Below the pieces are notes generated by a model. It ran no database searches. It was not told the origin of the DNA and saw only the letters and a program-made list of their open reading frames with translations. From contig SCHM01000002.1 of assembly GCA_004123355.1 (NCBI GenBank), forward strand, positions 3,941,569 to 4,005,568: a stretch of DNA of 64,000 nt, given 5' to 3'. Source of the stretch: Amphirosellinia nigrospora. Its lineage: Eukaryota > Ascomycota > Sordariomycetes > Xylariales > Xylariaceae. Shown piece after piece: positions 47,755 to 60,221 of this stretch. The position numbers were made by a program, and so were the translations under genes. The number at the start of each line of letters is the position of its first letter. Positions within the stretch are counted from its first letter, which is position 1.

Positions 47755-50700
47755 ATCCAAATGCAAGATACCCAAGTAATGTACGTTTCTCATGTGATCT
47801 AGACATGGCAACAGCTTCAGGGTATCATTCAACCCTTAATCGCGTCACCGAATAAGACACAAGATCCATCCCTTTCAACCCAACAACACTGCACTGCTAC
47901 CTTAACTGTCTACTTACTGCATGCTTAATCCACAAAGAAACCTACACAACTTAGGGCTTGCCCTTCTATTCGGAGGCTATTGATGTGTCAAAATGCATGT
48001 TTTTTTATTGGACTTGCTGACGAAAACCCAAATTGGAGAAGCAAACCCCAATTTAAGCTCTAATCGCCGATTTGAGAATAAGGCTCTCGTCGTTCCAGCA
48101 TTACATTGCATTGGTGGTATTGATAGATTCCACTGGCGAATGGATACCGACGCCCGCGGCTAAGACTTGACTATCTTTCTGAACCTCAACATAGGGGAAT
48201 TATGTGCCGAGGATCGCTGTTAATGTTTCGCGAATGGACACTTTCGTCGCTCCTATTACATATACTTTACCTAGCTGGCACGATCCATCTCTAAAGCGCA
48301 TAGGAGGTTCCTAGTCCCGGAGAGACATCTCCTCGGTCAAGCGCCCCGTACAACTCCCCGCAATCCCGTCAAATCCCGGCCGAGGCGTGCTTCTATCCCT
48401 GCAAGCTTGACGGCGATCAATAGTTGTTTTTCCCTAGACCTAGATTCGCGACATCTTGGGGCTTGAATCGGGAATAAAAATAGCCAAGAAATGAGTTATC
48501 ATAGTCCCAGAGCTGAGGAACATATCGGGTTATCGGTGAAGATCCTATTAGCCGCTTTTCTAAATTCGCCCCAAAGCTTATGCAGATAACGGCAAGGGTC
48601 TGCAGCCTAGAGAGCCCAATCTCTGCATGCTTCTATGCATTCTACTGCGTCACAGCCAAAATCTTCATTCGATGAGGCCAACTCCTGTATCAAGATGTGC
48701 TAAACAATGTGACCCCCTTCCTTACCATCGCCAATGCCATAGTCATCCACATCCCCATATAGCCACCGGGTCATGAAGTTGCCAGATTACTTCATGCGCA
48801 ACCGCCGCTGTCAACTGCAGCACCGACTGAGGTAATTTCCAGGATACCACTCCAGGCTGCAACTTACAAATGCACTGCTGTTTACCATTGGCGCCGCAAT
48901 TGTCAATTCGTCGCTTCATTTTCGAACAAAGGCAGTGGTCGGATCTCATGGATTGTGATCACTAGTTGTAACTTATCGCAGTAGGCGTCCTCCTTTCTGC
49001 GTCATAGTTCTCGGTTGCGGGGGATTCCGATCGCCGTCTTCTATAAGGTGCCAGCGCGCAGCAATAATAGATGTCGGTCGAATAGGCACGTGGCAGAAAG
49101 CGCCTTTACCCTTATTTTGGTTGCAAATTTAGAAACCCTGGACAATATAGAGGTTACTATCGAGGCCCCTAGGTGGATGACAAGAAGGTAGCTCCGGGCT
49201 CGGCCGAACCGCTGTGTTCGTATTGAGAGTGACCATGACTTGGCAAATAATAACTGGGATCTGTACAATGCCTAAAAAACATAGTAAACGTATAGAATAG
49301 ATAGGTTTCTCTAAGTGAGTGCCTCATAGTATACTGCTGAGATTGGCATGACTTGATAGAATTTTGCCGAACTATGTGCATCAGCGGCAATTATCAAGAT
49401 ATGTGATCTAGGATACACTTTCTAGCATCCCAAACAATGAAGAATCTGAGTTTCATCTGTAAAGTCCCCTGACTACATTACCCATCCCGTTTAGTGTAAG
49501 TCCAGGCCATCACGGCTGAGCTTAGGCAGTTTAAATTACTGAGTGATTCTATAATGCTTCTTATTAGAACCTCGTAGTTTCTGTTATAGGGTAGCGGTAT
49601 CCTAGTTTCTCTGAGTAGTTGTAACTGGATTAGGAAGCATTATTCTCACTTACCCCCGGATGACACACGGTTGTCCTGGATGAAGTGATGTTGAGGAAGT
49701 GCGATTCGTGTACGCGAGAAAAGCGAGAACTGTGGTTGTGACGGAGGAAGAACGCCAACAAGCACGAAGCTCATCCATGTCTGCAATATCCTACCGGATC
49801 AGCCGTAAGCTCCCGACATCATGCCGCGTAGCTGTCGGCCAATCTACCTATGCGTCCTATCTCGGGGCTTGATGTAGATATCATCTCCAACTCAGTGAGA
49901 TTTCTGAACCAATAAAGAGGTTCATTATATGATGGAATCTGCTTGATATGGTTAGTGATTGCTAGGAACAGGGATCTACACACACTAGTCAGATAAAGAG
50001 ACTCCATGTAGATAGCCATATAGTCACACAGAGCCCACGGAGATGGCTTCACTTATCCTCCGTGAAACAACAGATGTCTATACCCTACCCCTACGAGGTC
50101 CATGATAGTAATGATAGAACCTCTTATGTAGGGACTTGACTTGCTGGGTGAATCTCGAAATCTGACATTGCATCTAGGGGTATTGGGGCCTGTTGAAGAA
50201 AATTAGAGACTAAGGTAAAATAAAAGACTAGAGCACATGTAATAGACTCCAGAAGGAAAGTCCTCGCGAAGACGAAAGCACGCCGACGCCAACCCAAGCT
50301 CAGGTCGCTCCCCGGTAGCGAAAAACACAATCGTGGCTATGTTCGGTGAAGACGCACAGGACCACCATGTGACAGCGGCGAAAACCTGGTCCCCGGACTG
50401 CAATTCAATCTGTTACTGGATCAGCCCAACTAGGATGATCGGCAGTGAGCGAGATTACCTGTAATGCATATAAGAGCAGCACTAGAATGCTGCAGAAGTG
50501 TACCCTTTCGTGCGGCTCTCTGCATGGTCTTTTAACACGTGCACGCCCGTGATAGCGTTGTAGAAAACACCCTGCTTTTGATACTGCATGTCGTTTCTAC
50601 GAGGATGATATTAAGTCATCATCTTTAATCGACCGGTGTAAGAATCGGGGTGAGACGAAGCAATGGGAGGGTTCAAGTTGATTGTATGGTATTTGGCTGT

Positions 50701-51819
50701 CAAGCGAAGTTACGGTAGGGTTAGTAACATATTCTCTACATTCACTTGGATCGCTGGGTATCAGTATTTATGTGCCAGTGTGATTTAAAGACGTATTGCA
50801 TTGGACTCGTATTCTGCATGTGCATCAATAAGATAATGATGTTTTCACAAGTCCTGACAGCTATCTGATCCTTTACCGCATGGCCGTGTGTCGAATGCGT
50901 AGCTTCTTAGACAGTACCTACGGTGTCATCGCCCTAGTTAGAGCTTAACCACTTATAAAGGACATGGTATTCTTATACAAAAGGTTTTATGCTTATGTAT
51001 GATATTATATATAGTTTAGAACATCTTCCATGCATATCAGCTATGTACTAAATTAATAGATATATACCTTAGCGATTTAAACATTTATTCGTCTTGGGAA
51101 TGTTGCGATGTATTGTAATTCCTTTGAGACGGCCATTGGAACATAAAGTTCGTACCGTTCGAATAGTTTTGAGGGAATTTATAAACGACAGATGGTTAAC
51201 GTCTAGGAAGAACTCCTGTTCAAAGCGAACTATGTCCATATCATTCGCATATGTGGTCCCTGACAATGTATACTATCATATGCGCTACCTGTACTTTTTC
51301 TGATCTATACCAAATAGCTACAAGTAAAGGAAGGGCCACGCGGATGCCAGAGCAAGGCAGCTAGATGCAAGGCCATTATGTATATAGATTAAATATCTCA
51401 TCTGAAGGACTAAGGGGTCAAGCCTTCGTGGCCCTTTGACGCTCTGCAGATATCCTGTGATATTAAAAATTTGATACGAGGTACTTTGCTCACTTATAGT
51501 AGCGGTACGATGGTCTTAGCGGTTTTCCTTTCTTGGCCGGCTTGTCCATTGTGGCCGCTGGCGCTCCATTTCACTACTAGTGGCTCAACCCTCCTAGAAT
51601 ACGGGCATTGAAACAAGGAACTATAGAATCTTCATAAGCCCCAGTCAACCTGACGCATTGTCGCTATGACATCTGATATTGACTATGAGCTATGAAAGGT
51701 GGTGCTTTCTTTTTCCCTTCTTTTTTTCGGCTTTTCAGGGCTTAACTACTCTGCTTGTCGGTGAAATTAAAATAGACATGATAAACTACGCTCAAAGTGA
51801 GCCCCGATGATGACTTGAC
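47755..51819. other. 4.1 kb gene-poor, AT-richer region
   Basis: No gene is recognised on either strand. Frames are under 80 codons and lack splice-compatible partners. No terminal repeats, polymerase motif or target-site duplication was seen. It marks the left half of a sparse accessory stretch. Confidence 0.5.
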
Positions 51820-52726
51820 TTAATTGTAAAAAAAATCGAGAGACATCTCTTTACGGACCTTTTCACCCGCATCGATCTCATCCTTAGCCTTCTCACGGAA
51901 CCCAGCCCACAATGATCTGTTTAACTTGAAAGCATTGTTGAGCATTTCCACTGAAACTCTGACAGTATCCTGGGACTTTTCCTTTGGGTTTGTGTGATGT
52001 TGAAACAAGCCTGAATTTCTGTGAATCACCACGTTAGCTAGTTTGAGTCCTCTCTAACTGGCGTGAAAAATCACCTACGTAGTTCGAAATGCTTAGCGTC
52101 AGGGTCAAAGGTGTAGAATATACCACTAAGGTAGTATCTGTGCTGCATCTCAGGGCTTTCACCCACGATGTCGCTGATGATGCTCAAGACCACAGCGAGT
52201 TGGCTTTGCTTCCCGTCCGTGATGTAGTAATCTCGTAGCGTCTTTCGGATGAAAGAGTTGACATCGGCATTCTTCACATCCTGCTTGACGGGGCCTCCCC
52301 CCGGACTAGCCTGGGACAGCAACCTAGAAAGGAGTGGTTAGACTGGTCGGCTTAAGCCCACGCTGAGTAACAAAGACACGCGTACCATGCATCTTCACTA
52401 TTCTCGCGGAGATAGGAGACAATCTTGGAACGGTACATGGTTCTCAATAGACGGGACTGGATCGAGTCATCCGTGGGTAGGGTTTTCTTCTGGAGTTGAA
52501 TCTGAAGTTGTTTCTCAGCTTGATACACCTCCCATGCGATCCAGGAGCGGGCATCCTGCTGCGCCGCTTGGAAGTTCTCCTGATCGACTCCAACAGGCGG
52601 AGCGTAGTAGAAAAAGAGAAGGTTTGGTGTTCCGTAGTCGTTGCTCACATCGATATCTGAGCTTACGAAGGGGGTCTTGGACAAGAGAGAGGCATGGTCA
52701 ACCTCAGGTAATGGAGGGTAAGGCAT
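51820..52726 (-). CDS. unrecognised protein, paralog A of a divergent pair, three exons
   Basis: Exons in transcription order are 52726-52386, 52323-52079 and 52037-51820. They total 804 bp (267 residues) with an intact frame. Introns are 62 and 41 bp; the second is very short. The N-terminus is MPYPPLPEVDHASLLSKTPF. A helical block ends with YRSKIVSYLRENSEDAW, whose Trp codon is split by intron 1 (phase 2). The second half has LSIISDIV, YYLSGIFYTFDPDAKHFEL|P (intron 2, phase 1) and a charged C-terminus. No signal peptide or membrane span is evident. I recognise no family. The same two motifs and intron phases occur in the gene at 54669-55777. Confidence 0.7.
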
Positions 52727-54668
52727 CCTAATAGGCCTGAGAGCAACAATTCTAATACAGATGAATATGGGCGAGAATGTTGACAAAATGAGAAAAGCTG
52801 GCTTGTCGGTTAACGGAACATGTCTGTTTGGATGCCCGACTTGTGAATATTAATGGAAGTCTAGTTCGAAGCATAGCGACGAGGAGAACGGTGCCTAATT
52901 CTGACTTCGGCGCATACACGGTTAATCGGTGAAGTCTGTGAGCAATCAGAGACATCAACGATTTACTTCTTTGTTACAAAGCCGAACATTCGACCGGCAT
53001 TCGGCCTCATGTGGTATAGGTACTACTCACGGAAAATCCGGTATGGAATGCCGTCGTGCCATCGACATCAAATTTTGGTAGAGTGGTACTATAATAAGTT
53101 ACACTATTCTTTTTATTCATGCCCAGGCGCTAAATCTAGAACTAAGTAGATCCTTCCGCCATGTCATGATACAGAACTGCAACACTATACCACAACACTA
53201 CAAAAGGTAGAACGTTGTCAAGTCGAGCACTTGACTGCTTGCAGTTGACTATACGTGTACTGGACTCGTGACACGCCTTAACATCGACCATTGTGAGGCA
53301 GAATAACCGCTCTGTGTTTAACACAGTTCGAGGATGTACTGTTTACTAAACATCTGGAAAATCTATCTCATTCGGTCGTGCGCATCGAACTACTCTCCGG
53401 CTTCCTCTCGGGATCAATGAACCGCATTATGTTTCCGTAGCATTGAATGGCTTGAGTGCCCTGGGTTCCTAGCATAGCAGATAATGTGGCTCTGACTTAC
53501 ATACAAGCTATAACTACTTAGCTCTATAATAACGAAAGTTTATGATAAGAACATGACGTAGTAGTGTTAAAAACAATCGAATTGCCTATTATATAGAAGT
53601 CAGGTATAAACGAAGGTGTGAAGCCAGTTATGGTGTTTTGGAGACCCGAGTCCCCTACCCTCTTTTTACACCAGGTAATCCTTTGATCTATACTAGCTAA
53701 TAGTCTCAGAGTGCTACACGCACTACTTCAATACTCCGAGGGCAGATACGTTTTACAAGATCCAAAGAACCTGTGTTCCTGACTGTGCTATGTGAACAAG
53801 CACACAGAGGTATACGAAGAGAGCCCTGTGTATTGTAAGATAGCCACTACGAGGTGGTTCTTGGAGACATTTGTTCAACAACAAGGGTCTGTTGTTTACC
53901 CCAGTATACGGCCCGTAACCGCTTTTAGGACGCCAGTATGTTGCAGTGCAAGCCAATTTATTGTAGCAGGTAGCGTTCTACTGATACCTCGCACAGGGTA
54001 GTAGCTACACCAACCGCCCATCATCACACAGTATACGAAAGTCCGTTTCATAACGCATAATCGACTTATGATACTACCCGAGACACGTCATCTTCATGGC
54101 CAATGGGGCATACCGACTCACATATCTGTGTGTCACGAACCTCGCAAGGGTAGGGTAAACATCTGTTGTTGCACGGAGGATCAGTGAAGCCATCTACGTG
54201 GGCTCTATGTGACTACTTGACTATATACAGAGAGCCTCTTTGTTCCGGTTAGATCTGTGTGCCGAGATCCCTGTTTCCTCGCACTGTGAGAGATTTACAC
54301 ATTGTACGAGATAAAAATGACAAATTGTCGAACTCCAAAAATGCTCTTTTGATCTAGAGGGTAAGTGGAGGTTTCAATGGTGTGTTTTGGTCGTATGAAA
54401 GGGATATCACAAGTACCACGGATATGGCAAAAGGACACTTGGAAGACGCAGATTGGATCGTCCGTCTTGTTAACATCAATTTGCAACAAACCTATCGCTA
54501 TCAATTCCCGACACAGCTCACACTGTAGATCTTTCAAGTATAATAGTTGTGTCTACCCGTCAACATCTGACATAGTCGATGGGCGCCATCAAACAACTTA
54601 TGTGCTATCCTGATCACATATTCAACCTTCTTTTTACTGCTTAGAAATTCATTTGGTTCTCTACCAAA
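52727..54668. other. 1.9 kb divergent upstream region of the paralog pair
   Basis: No gene is seen. The stretch separates the starts of the two divergent paralogs and is AT-rich in parts. Short frames on either strand have no domain. Any shared regulation would have to act from here. Confidence 0.45.
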
Positions 54669-55777
54669 ATGGCCAACATCAAAAAGAACGAGCCCCTCAT
54701 ACTCCATGGCAGGAACCTCGCTCCGCCTGTAAGGGATATTCCAGTCATATTGCCCCTCCGGGAATCCCATACAACGGCCCACCACCCACTGAGAAGGATA
54801 GTTAGTCCCCCAATATAATTTATTTCCCTTTATAGCAAGCTTTGAGTGGGCACTTGTGAATTCGGTTGAGATATTGCTTAAATCTTACTCTTTACGGCGA
54901 TTTCTAACCCCGGTGTGCCGACAGTGGGAAAAGGAGACCCTGACACCATAGCCTATGTCAATATCAAGGGAAACGACATTCCTTCTGGACATGAAGAACG
55001 CGTTCGAGAGATCGAGGATATGATCGACCTGACTCACCAGTGGCTGGATGTTCATTCTGGCATTCAGACCAGGATGCAATTAGACAAGGGTACTCTACCG
55101 GGAGATTCGTCGACTGCATCGCAGATGAAGCGGTCCGACTACCGCATCAAGGTGGTCGATACAATCATGGAACAGGGAAATTGCCCTTGGTAAGATATGT
55201 TTGATGTTTCTTAGAGATGTTTCCGATAAATGAATAACAACTATCTCAGGATTAATTATTCCAAGGATGAGTTCTTGACCAACTCAATCCGGGTTAAGAA
55301 GACCGAATTCCATACAGAGATTTTCAAGGAAATGTTGAAGGGTTGACATCTGTGTCGGCCATCTCGAGTGCCTTGGAGACGGCGCTGACGTCAATGTCCA
55401 AAATTGTTCTTCAATCAAAGAATGAGAAGCAAGGCCATTCCATGTGGGCATTCTTCAACGTCTTCTATTGGGACGATGTCACTGGGGACGTCAAAGGCGG
55501 TAAGCTTCGTCCTGCGTATATTGTATATAAGTCCACGGCTAACTAGATTCTGACAGCTATTCGCATTATCTGGTATGTGATCACAGGAGACATGGTTGAA
55601 TACACCGTGAACAAGGCAGACTATGAGGATGTTAAGATGGGCTTTGCCTTTCATCAGTCGGAATTTACCTTTGCTAACTCGCAATGGGTATCAACCAAGA
55701 AGAGCGTCATGGACTTTCTTGAGGAGAACGGGAATAAGAAAGTACGCGACCCCATCGATGGTGAGGTCTCAGTCTAG
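54669..55777 (+). CDS. unrecognised protein, paralog B of a divergent pair, one probable single-base gap
   Basis: ATG 54669 starts MANIKKNEPLILHGRNLAPP. The first splice join, donor near 54729 or 54804 and acceptor near 54932, is uncertain. The later exons are about 54933-55189, 55250-55500 and 55557-55777. The helical block has DYRIKVVDTIMEQGNCPW, and its Trp codon is split by an intron (phase 2). SSALETALTSMSKIVLQ and FFNVFYWDDVTGDVKG|A follow (next intron phase 1). The C-terminus includes FHQSEFTFANSQWV and ends DPIDGEVSV. One G appears missing near 55344 (GGG to GG). No signal peptide or membrane span is evident and no family is recognised. Its relationship to paralog A is my inference from motifs and intron phases. 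Confidence 0.65.
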
Positions 55778-56335
55778 TGATAGTGTGATGTTACGTGCTT
55801 GATGATAAGTGGATTGGGAAATTGTATTGGCGGAAACACTACTCAGAGGCAGATGAAGAGCTTGCTTGGTCTGGTTTTCTATGTGTGGACGCTCGTGTAC
55901 CCAAAATGCCAGATCATCGCCCCCAGATACGAAACTGAAGCTATTTGTTTCTCAATATGAATTCAATGCATCTTCTCCATGTTTCTACTCGCCTGTAGTA
56001 GATAGATGAACACTGTGGTCCCTACGCCCTATTTCCAGGATAACGAAACGTTACTTAACTTGTCATGGATTATGTCTAAAAGACTGTTCTAGTGCTGTTT
56101 CAGTTGTAACGAAAAACAGTAAGAATAGAATACCTAATGTTTTAGAAAATAGGTTCTGCCGAATTGTAGAACATCACCGACTTTTGTGGAGAGTGCTGTC
56201 GACAAAGACGGACTAGTACGCTGGACTTATATAATGCTGAGCTTCTACCTAAGAAGACACAAATGCACACACCTACAAGCTTAAGCTTTATCAGAGAATC
56301 TAATTACATTCGAAACAAAACGAAAGAAATACTCA
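55778..56335. other. intergenic, no gene seen
   Basis: This is the 3' flank of paralog B followed by 5' flank of the next plus-strand frame. It is AT-rich with no recognisable element. Confidence 0.45.
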
Positions 56336-57124
56336 ATGGACATCGTCTACGCGAACGGCGGGCCGAGGGGGTCTTACGAACGAGGAGTTCATGGTGAAGG
56401 CTGGATATGGGTAAACACCAATACAATCAACCCTACCCAATTTGGCAATCGGGAAATAGTGGTGGACTACAGCGGTCGACCGGATCGACTTGGGGAACAC
56501 TCCCACCACGGCGAGAGCACACATCGTGTGATATCGGGAGACCTCCGGGTCAGGAGGAGCCAAGAGCCGCGATTAGTCTACGAGTTATCGACTGAACCAG
56601 GGGCTCCAAAGCAAGACCGCGTTCTGCAAATTTGTTGTACAGCGCGACCTCGAGGACTGGATGCACGTTCGTAGAGGGACATAAGTGTCTCAGCCCTGAG
56701 TCTGCCGAACGTTTCATTTCGCGCGGCACGCTGAGGGTGGTCGATAAGAGGGCGCGTCGGTCCTTTCCCACGAAGAACCAACTAGGAACATGGTTACGAC
56801 AGGTGAAATTCAACCCCAAGGGCAAGGCTCACCCGAACTTGGCGTTTGGTGAGGAGCCTATATTGGATGCCACAGGCGCCAACCCACCTATACCACATGA
56901 TGTCTATGTCGATATCTCGGAGTGGTTTGAAAACGAGTGGCGGGAATCGAAGCTACCCAAATGGCGCTGGGCTCCTTGGATCGTGCTATATGGCGCCATT
57001 ATCTACTTTGGGAGGATATTTTGAAGACAGCGATTGGAGATTTAAACCGCCCCTGAAGAGTGGCAAAGACAACAAGTTGGGTCGTTTGGTCAAGGACGAC
57101 AGACATATCATGGCGTTGGATTAG
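56336..57124 (+). CDS. unrecognised protein, frame-broken, possible C-terminal membrane span
   Basis: ATG 56336 (MDIVYANGGPRGSYERGVHG) opens a 112-codon frame. A second frame from about 56632 continues to 57024 and a third may extend it to 57124. The middle includes VVDKRARRSFPTKNQLGTWL and FNPKGKAHPNLAFGEEPILD. A Trp-rich region (WFENEWRESKLPKWRWAP) precedes a short hydrophobic span (IVLYGAIIYFG). The first junction fits a lost base near 56620; the last would need an extra T in a T run. No family is recognised. It could be an intact gene with errors, or a decaying one. Confidence 0.45.
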
Positions 57125-58161
57125 GTGATTAGATGATTTCAAGGATGAAGAGAAGTGAACTTTAGATTCATGTTACTGAATAGACTATCGCAATAAATTT
57201 ACACTGAATTACTTGACTATTTACTTCTTCTTCGTTGTCTGGGCACCTAGTGATGCAAGCTCGACTGAACATTAATTTGACAGGTGTCGTGAAATATCCA
57301 GATTGAAAAAAACTTAAGGGGCCCCAACTAGATACGAGACGTTTAAAACATCTAAATGTACGATTAGTAACCTCTTTGAGGTCTATCATTTCTATACCGA
57401 TCTTCAATATAACTTCGTATGGACCCCTTGTTTATAAACGGATTCGAACCTCCGGTCCTAGCTTTCCTCGAGGAAGCCCGTGCCACTCGAGGTTATGTTG
57501 CCTAATAGCTCTTCTATTTTTCTAGAGATCAAGAAGGCTTGAAAAGTCGGCGGCTGGGTACTTTAACATGTGTCTGTTACCCAGGACAATGTACTGGGTT
57601 CCTGAACTATTGTATGCACTTCGGCTTGCCGCCGTTAAATTGGATACATCTTTCGGAAGAGGGTTTAGATTCCATTCTATATGACGCTATAATAGGACAA
57701 CTCCCTATTGCTACCTGGCTGTCCTCCATAAACTAGTAGCAGCTTGTAGATCATCAAGTTCCTCATTCAAGGTTTCCATTAGCGAATCGTCTCCTGTGGC
57801 GATTTCTGAGAACTTTCGAAAGCTTCGGGCTTTCAGTCTGGACGATGATTCTCTTCGCCAGGCCCTATTACAAGCCCGCCCGAGCATTTTTTTATATTAC
57901 AGACGAGAATGGGGGAGCGCTCGCTGTAAACGCTTCTGCAGTTGGGCGTCGGACTCTTGCTACTATATGGAGGTGTTATATCAACCTCCGAGACACCGTG
58001 GAAGTAGTATATCTCAAGATTGCAACGTCGGAAAATATTAGAACGACCAATCCGTCGCCGTGTGCTACTGATGATTGATTTTTTTCCCCCGTTCTCTTCT
58101 AACTTTTCTCATCGGTCTGCAGGCTGGTTCTTATTCTAGGCGTTGTCGTTTGGCATCCGTG
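57125..58161. other. gene-poor, with a tRNA-like fragment and a short coding-like frame
   Basis: The minus-strand tRNA-like piece at 57437-57510 is discussed in the findings. The plus frame at 57845-58078 (77 codons, including ARAFFYITDENGGALAVNAS) has coding-like composition. It lacks a clear start or partner exon and could be the last exon of an unrecognised gene. Nothing else is seen. Confidence 0.35.
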
Positions 58162-59176
58162 TTATCGTCTTCCTCCAAAGATTTTCGCTTCAAGCTGTGA
58201 CAAGCTGTGACTGTCATCATCTTCAGGCATGACGATTAGGGTAGTTGCGTCGTTCAGGGCGGTTGCGATGACGGACCTGGCGGCTAGCAATCGTTGCCGG
58301 AAGGTATCGTGTGGCTGATATGACACACGTACGTGCTGCAGTTCCAGGACGGAAAGCGTGGTGTCAGAATTAGCCGAGGTTTCGAAAGATTCACTCGCGC
58401 ATCGAAAGCGCTCAAGCACGGCTCGAGACACATGTGAGGTATAGAGGTGTATATCTCGCTCGTCGTCGTGGTGTATGTAGAGCAGATGTGCCTTATGCGA
58501 AAAAAAAAACACGGTGCGTCAGTTTCTATAAGATAGACGAAGGATGGCAACGTACTATTACATCAACCTCGTTTTCAGGAAAATAGAAATCTTGAGCGAT
58601 GGAAACTAAGATAGTAGCAATGCAGGGCTCGAATAATTCAATGGATAATCCAGGCCGACAAATCTGGGACCAATCAAGGTAAAAAAAAGAGATAGGGGCT
58701 CGTCGAAGAAATGGTATAGATCTGGAAGTTGATATAAACATTGCCCAACGATAAGCGGTACAGAGCAATAGCTATAGTGACCGAGGTTAAATAATAAGTT
58801 GCCGTCAGCGTTTTTAAGTTTCCATCGTGTCTTTCGACCCAGGCCACACACACATTAGCATGACATATAGGGCATTGGCCTTCGACTCATGATGGTAGTT
58901 TCCGGACATCGTTCCAATACATTCCTCGATATGGTCCTGACGCAGATCAGGAATGAGTGCATGTGAAGATGGCTCGAAATCATCCGTATCCACATCTACA
59001 CTCCTTTGGAAATCGATGCCCAAGGCCTGCAGATAACTTTGTGTCCATTTCTTGGGCTTGAACCGAGGCCACACCTTGAAGATTCGAGTAGTATCCGGAG
59101 AAGGATGGTGGAGGTCAAGGATGGCTTCGTCGTGTTTTGAGGTGGCGTCAGCGTCGACATCAACGCTCTTCCCCAT
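58162..59176 (-). CDS. unrecognised fungal protein, two or three frame breaks
   Basis: ATG 59176 (MGKSVDVDADATSKHDEAIL) opens a frame to about 58830. Coding-like sequence continues in a second frame (FNLGHYSYCSVPLIVGQCLY, LPDLYHFFDEPLSLFF). A third frame (WSQICRPGLSIELFEPCIAT, DFYFPENEVDVI) reaches a GTACGT donor near 58555. After an intron of about 45 bp the last exon reads SHKAHLLYIHHDDERDIHLY and ends LEAKIFGGRR at 58162. The acceptor side has a run of ten T that may be miscounted. The total is about 340 residues. No domain is recognised. Continuity of composition across the breaks favours one gene. Confidence 0.5.
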
Positions 59177-60221
59177 TTTAGTTTCGTCTCGGGAAGTATG
59201 AGCGAGGGTGAATTTATATTATGGTCCCGGCCCGGCTGACATCGTAAATCGATTGGCCTCTGTTGTATGTATGGGTAGAGGCCGAAAGATAGAGATAGAA
59301 ACAAGATTAAACGACCAGTACGCATAATAGGTACAAATTAATCCGCATCCACTATTAGGCCGAGACAATATCAGCCCAGTACCACCACGCGTGGCGGTCA
59401 GACGTGATTGTTCCAGGCCCTCCCTTCCACGCAAGTTGAAGGAGTACCTTATTCACAATCAACTCTTTTTAATCTAAAAGCTTATCGTTGCTGGCTTCTA
59501 TGGAGCTAATGGGCTGTCTCCTGTTACTTGCAAACCAAGAGCCACCTGACATGATTGCCTCTACCTGACAGTTCATGTATAACACGTTCTTTACAACATA
59601 ATAAGGGAGGGGTTGCAGAAGGTACAAGGGAACGATTCTTTACATGTGGGCTGTTGCTGTCTACTTACACTGCCGATCTCCCCCTCTGACTTCCTACCGT
59701 CGACACAACATTTCGTGCTAAGGGATTAATTTAGATGTTCGAGTATACTTCAAAGCCAGGTTTGAAGCCATGATAATGAAGTATCGGATGAATGGCCTGT
59801 GGATACCTATCTATATAGCTTGATGCCGACTGACAGTTATTTGTAGAACAAGAATCCCAGACAGTGTCAGGGGAGTATACCAGGAGGCAACTCTTCGTTG
59901 AGTGAGTTCTTATATGGAATACCCAACGGGTGTTGTAGTGTCCAGACTTGGCCTAACACACCCGTATCGCATACTAGAAATCACTTCCCACAATCGTTCG
60001 TTCGGCAGAGATGACGTCGGCTTCTCATAACCACGCCAACTGCCAAGGCCCATTAACAAAGGCATTTCTACATTTTCTATGAGCCCATACACATCATCAC
60101 CGTAATCTCTCACTATCCCGACCACACCAAACCCGCCATTCTCTACCCCGCAGTTTCGTTTCAACAGCAAGCACAGAATCTTGAGCAAGCTGAAGTAACA
60201 CCTATCTATCACGATCTGGAA
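59177..60221. other. intergenic, no gene seen
   Basis: Upstream region of the minus-strand gene, then a stretch with short mixed frames. The minus frame at 59910-60212 lies antisense to sequence just upstream of the degenerate phosphotransferase-like gene and shows no domain. Confidence 0.4.
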
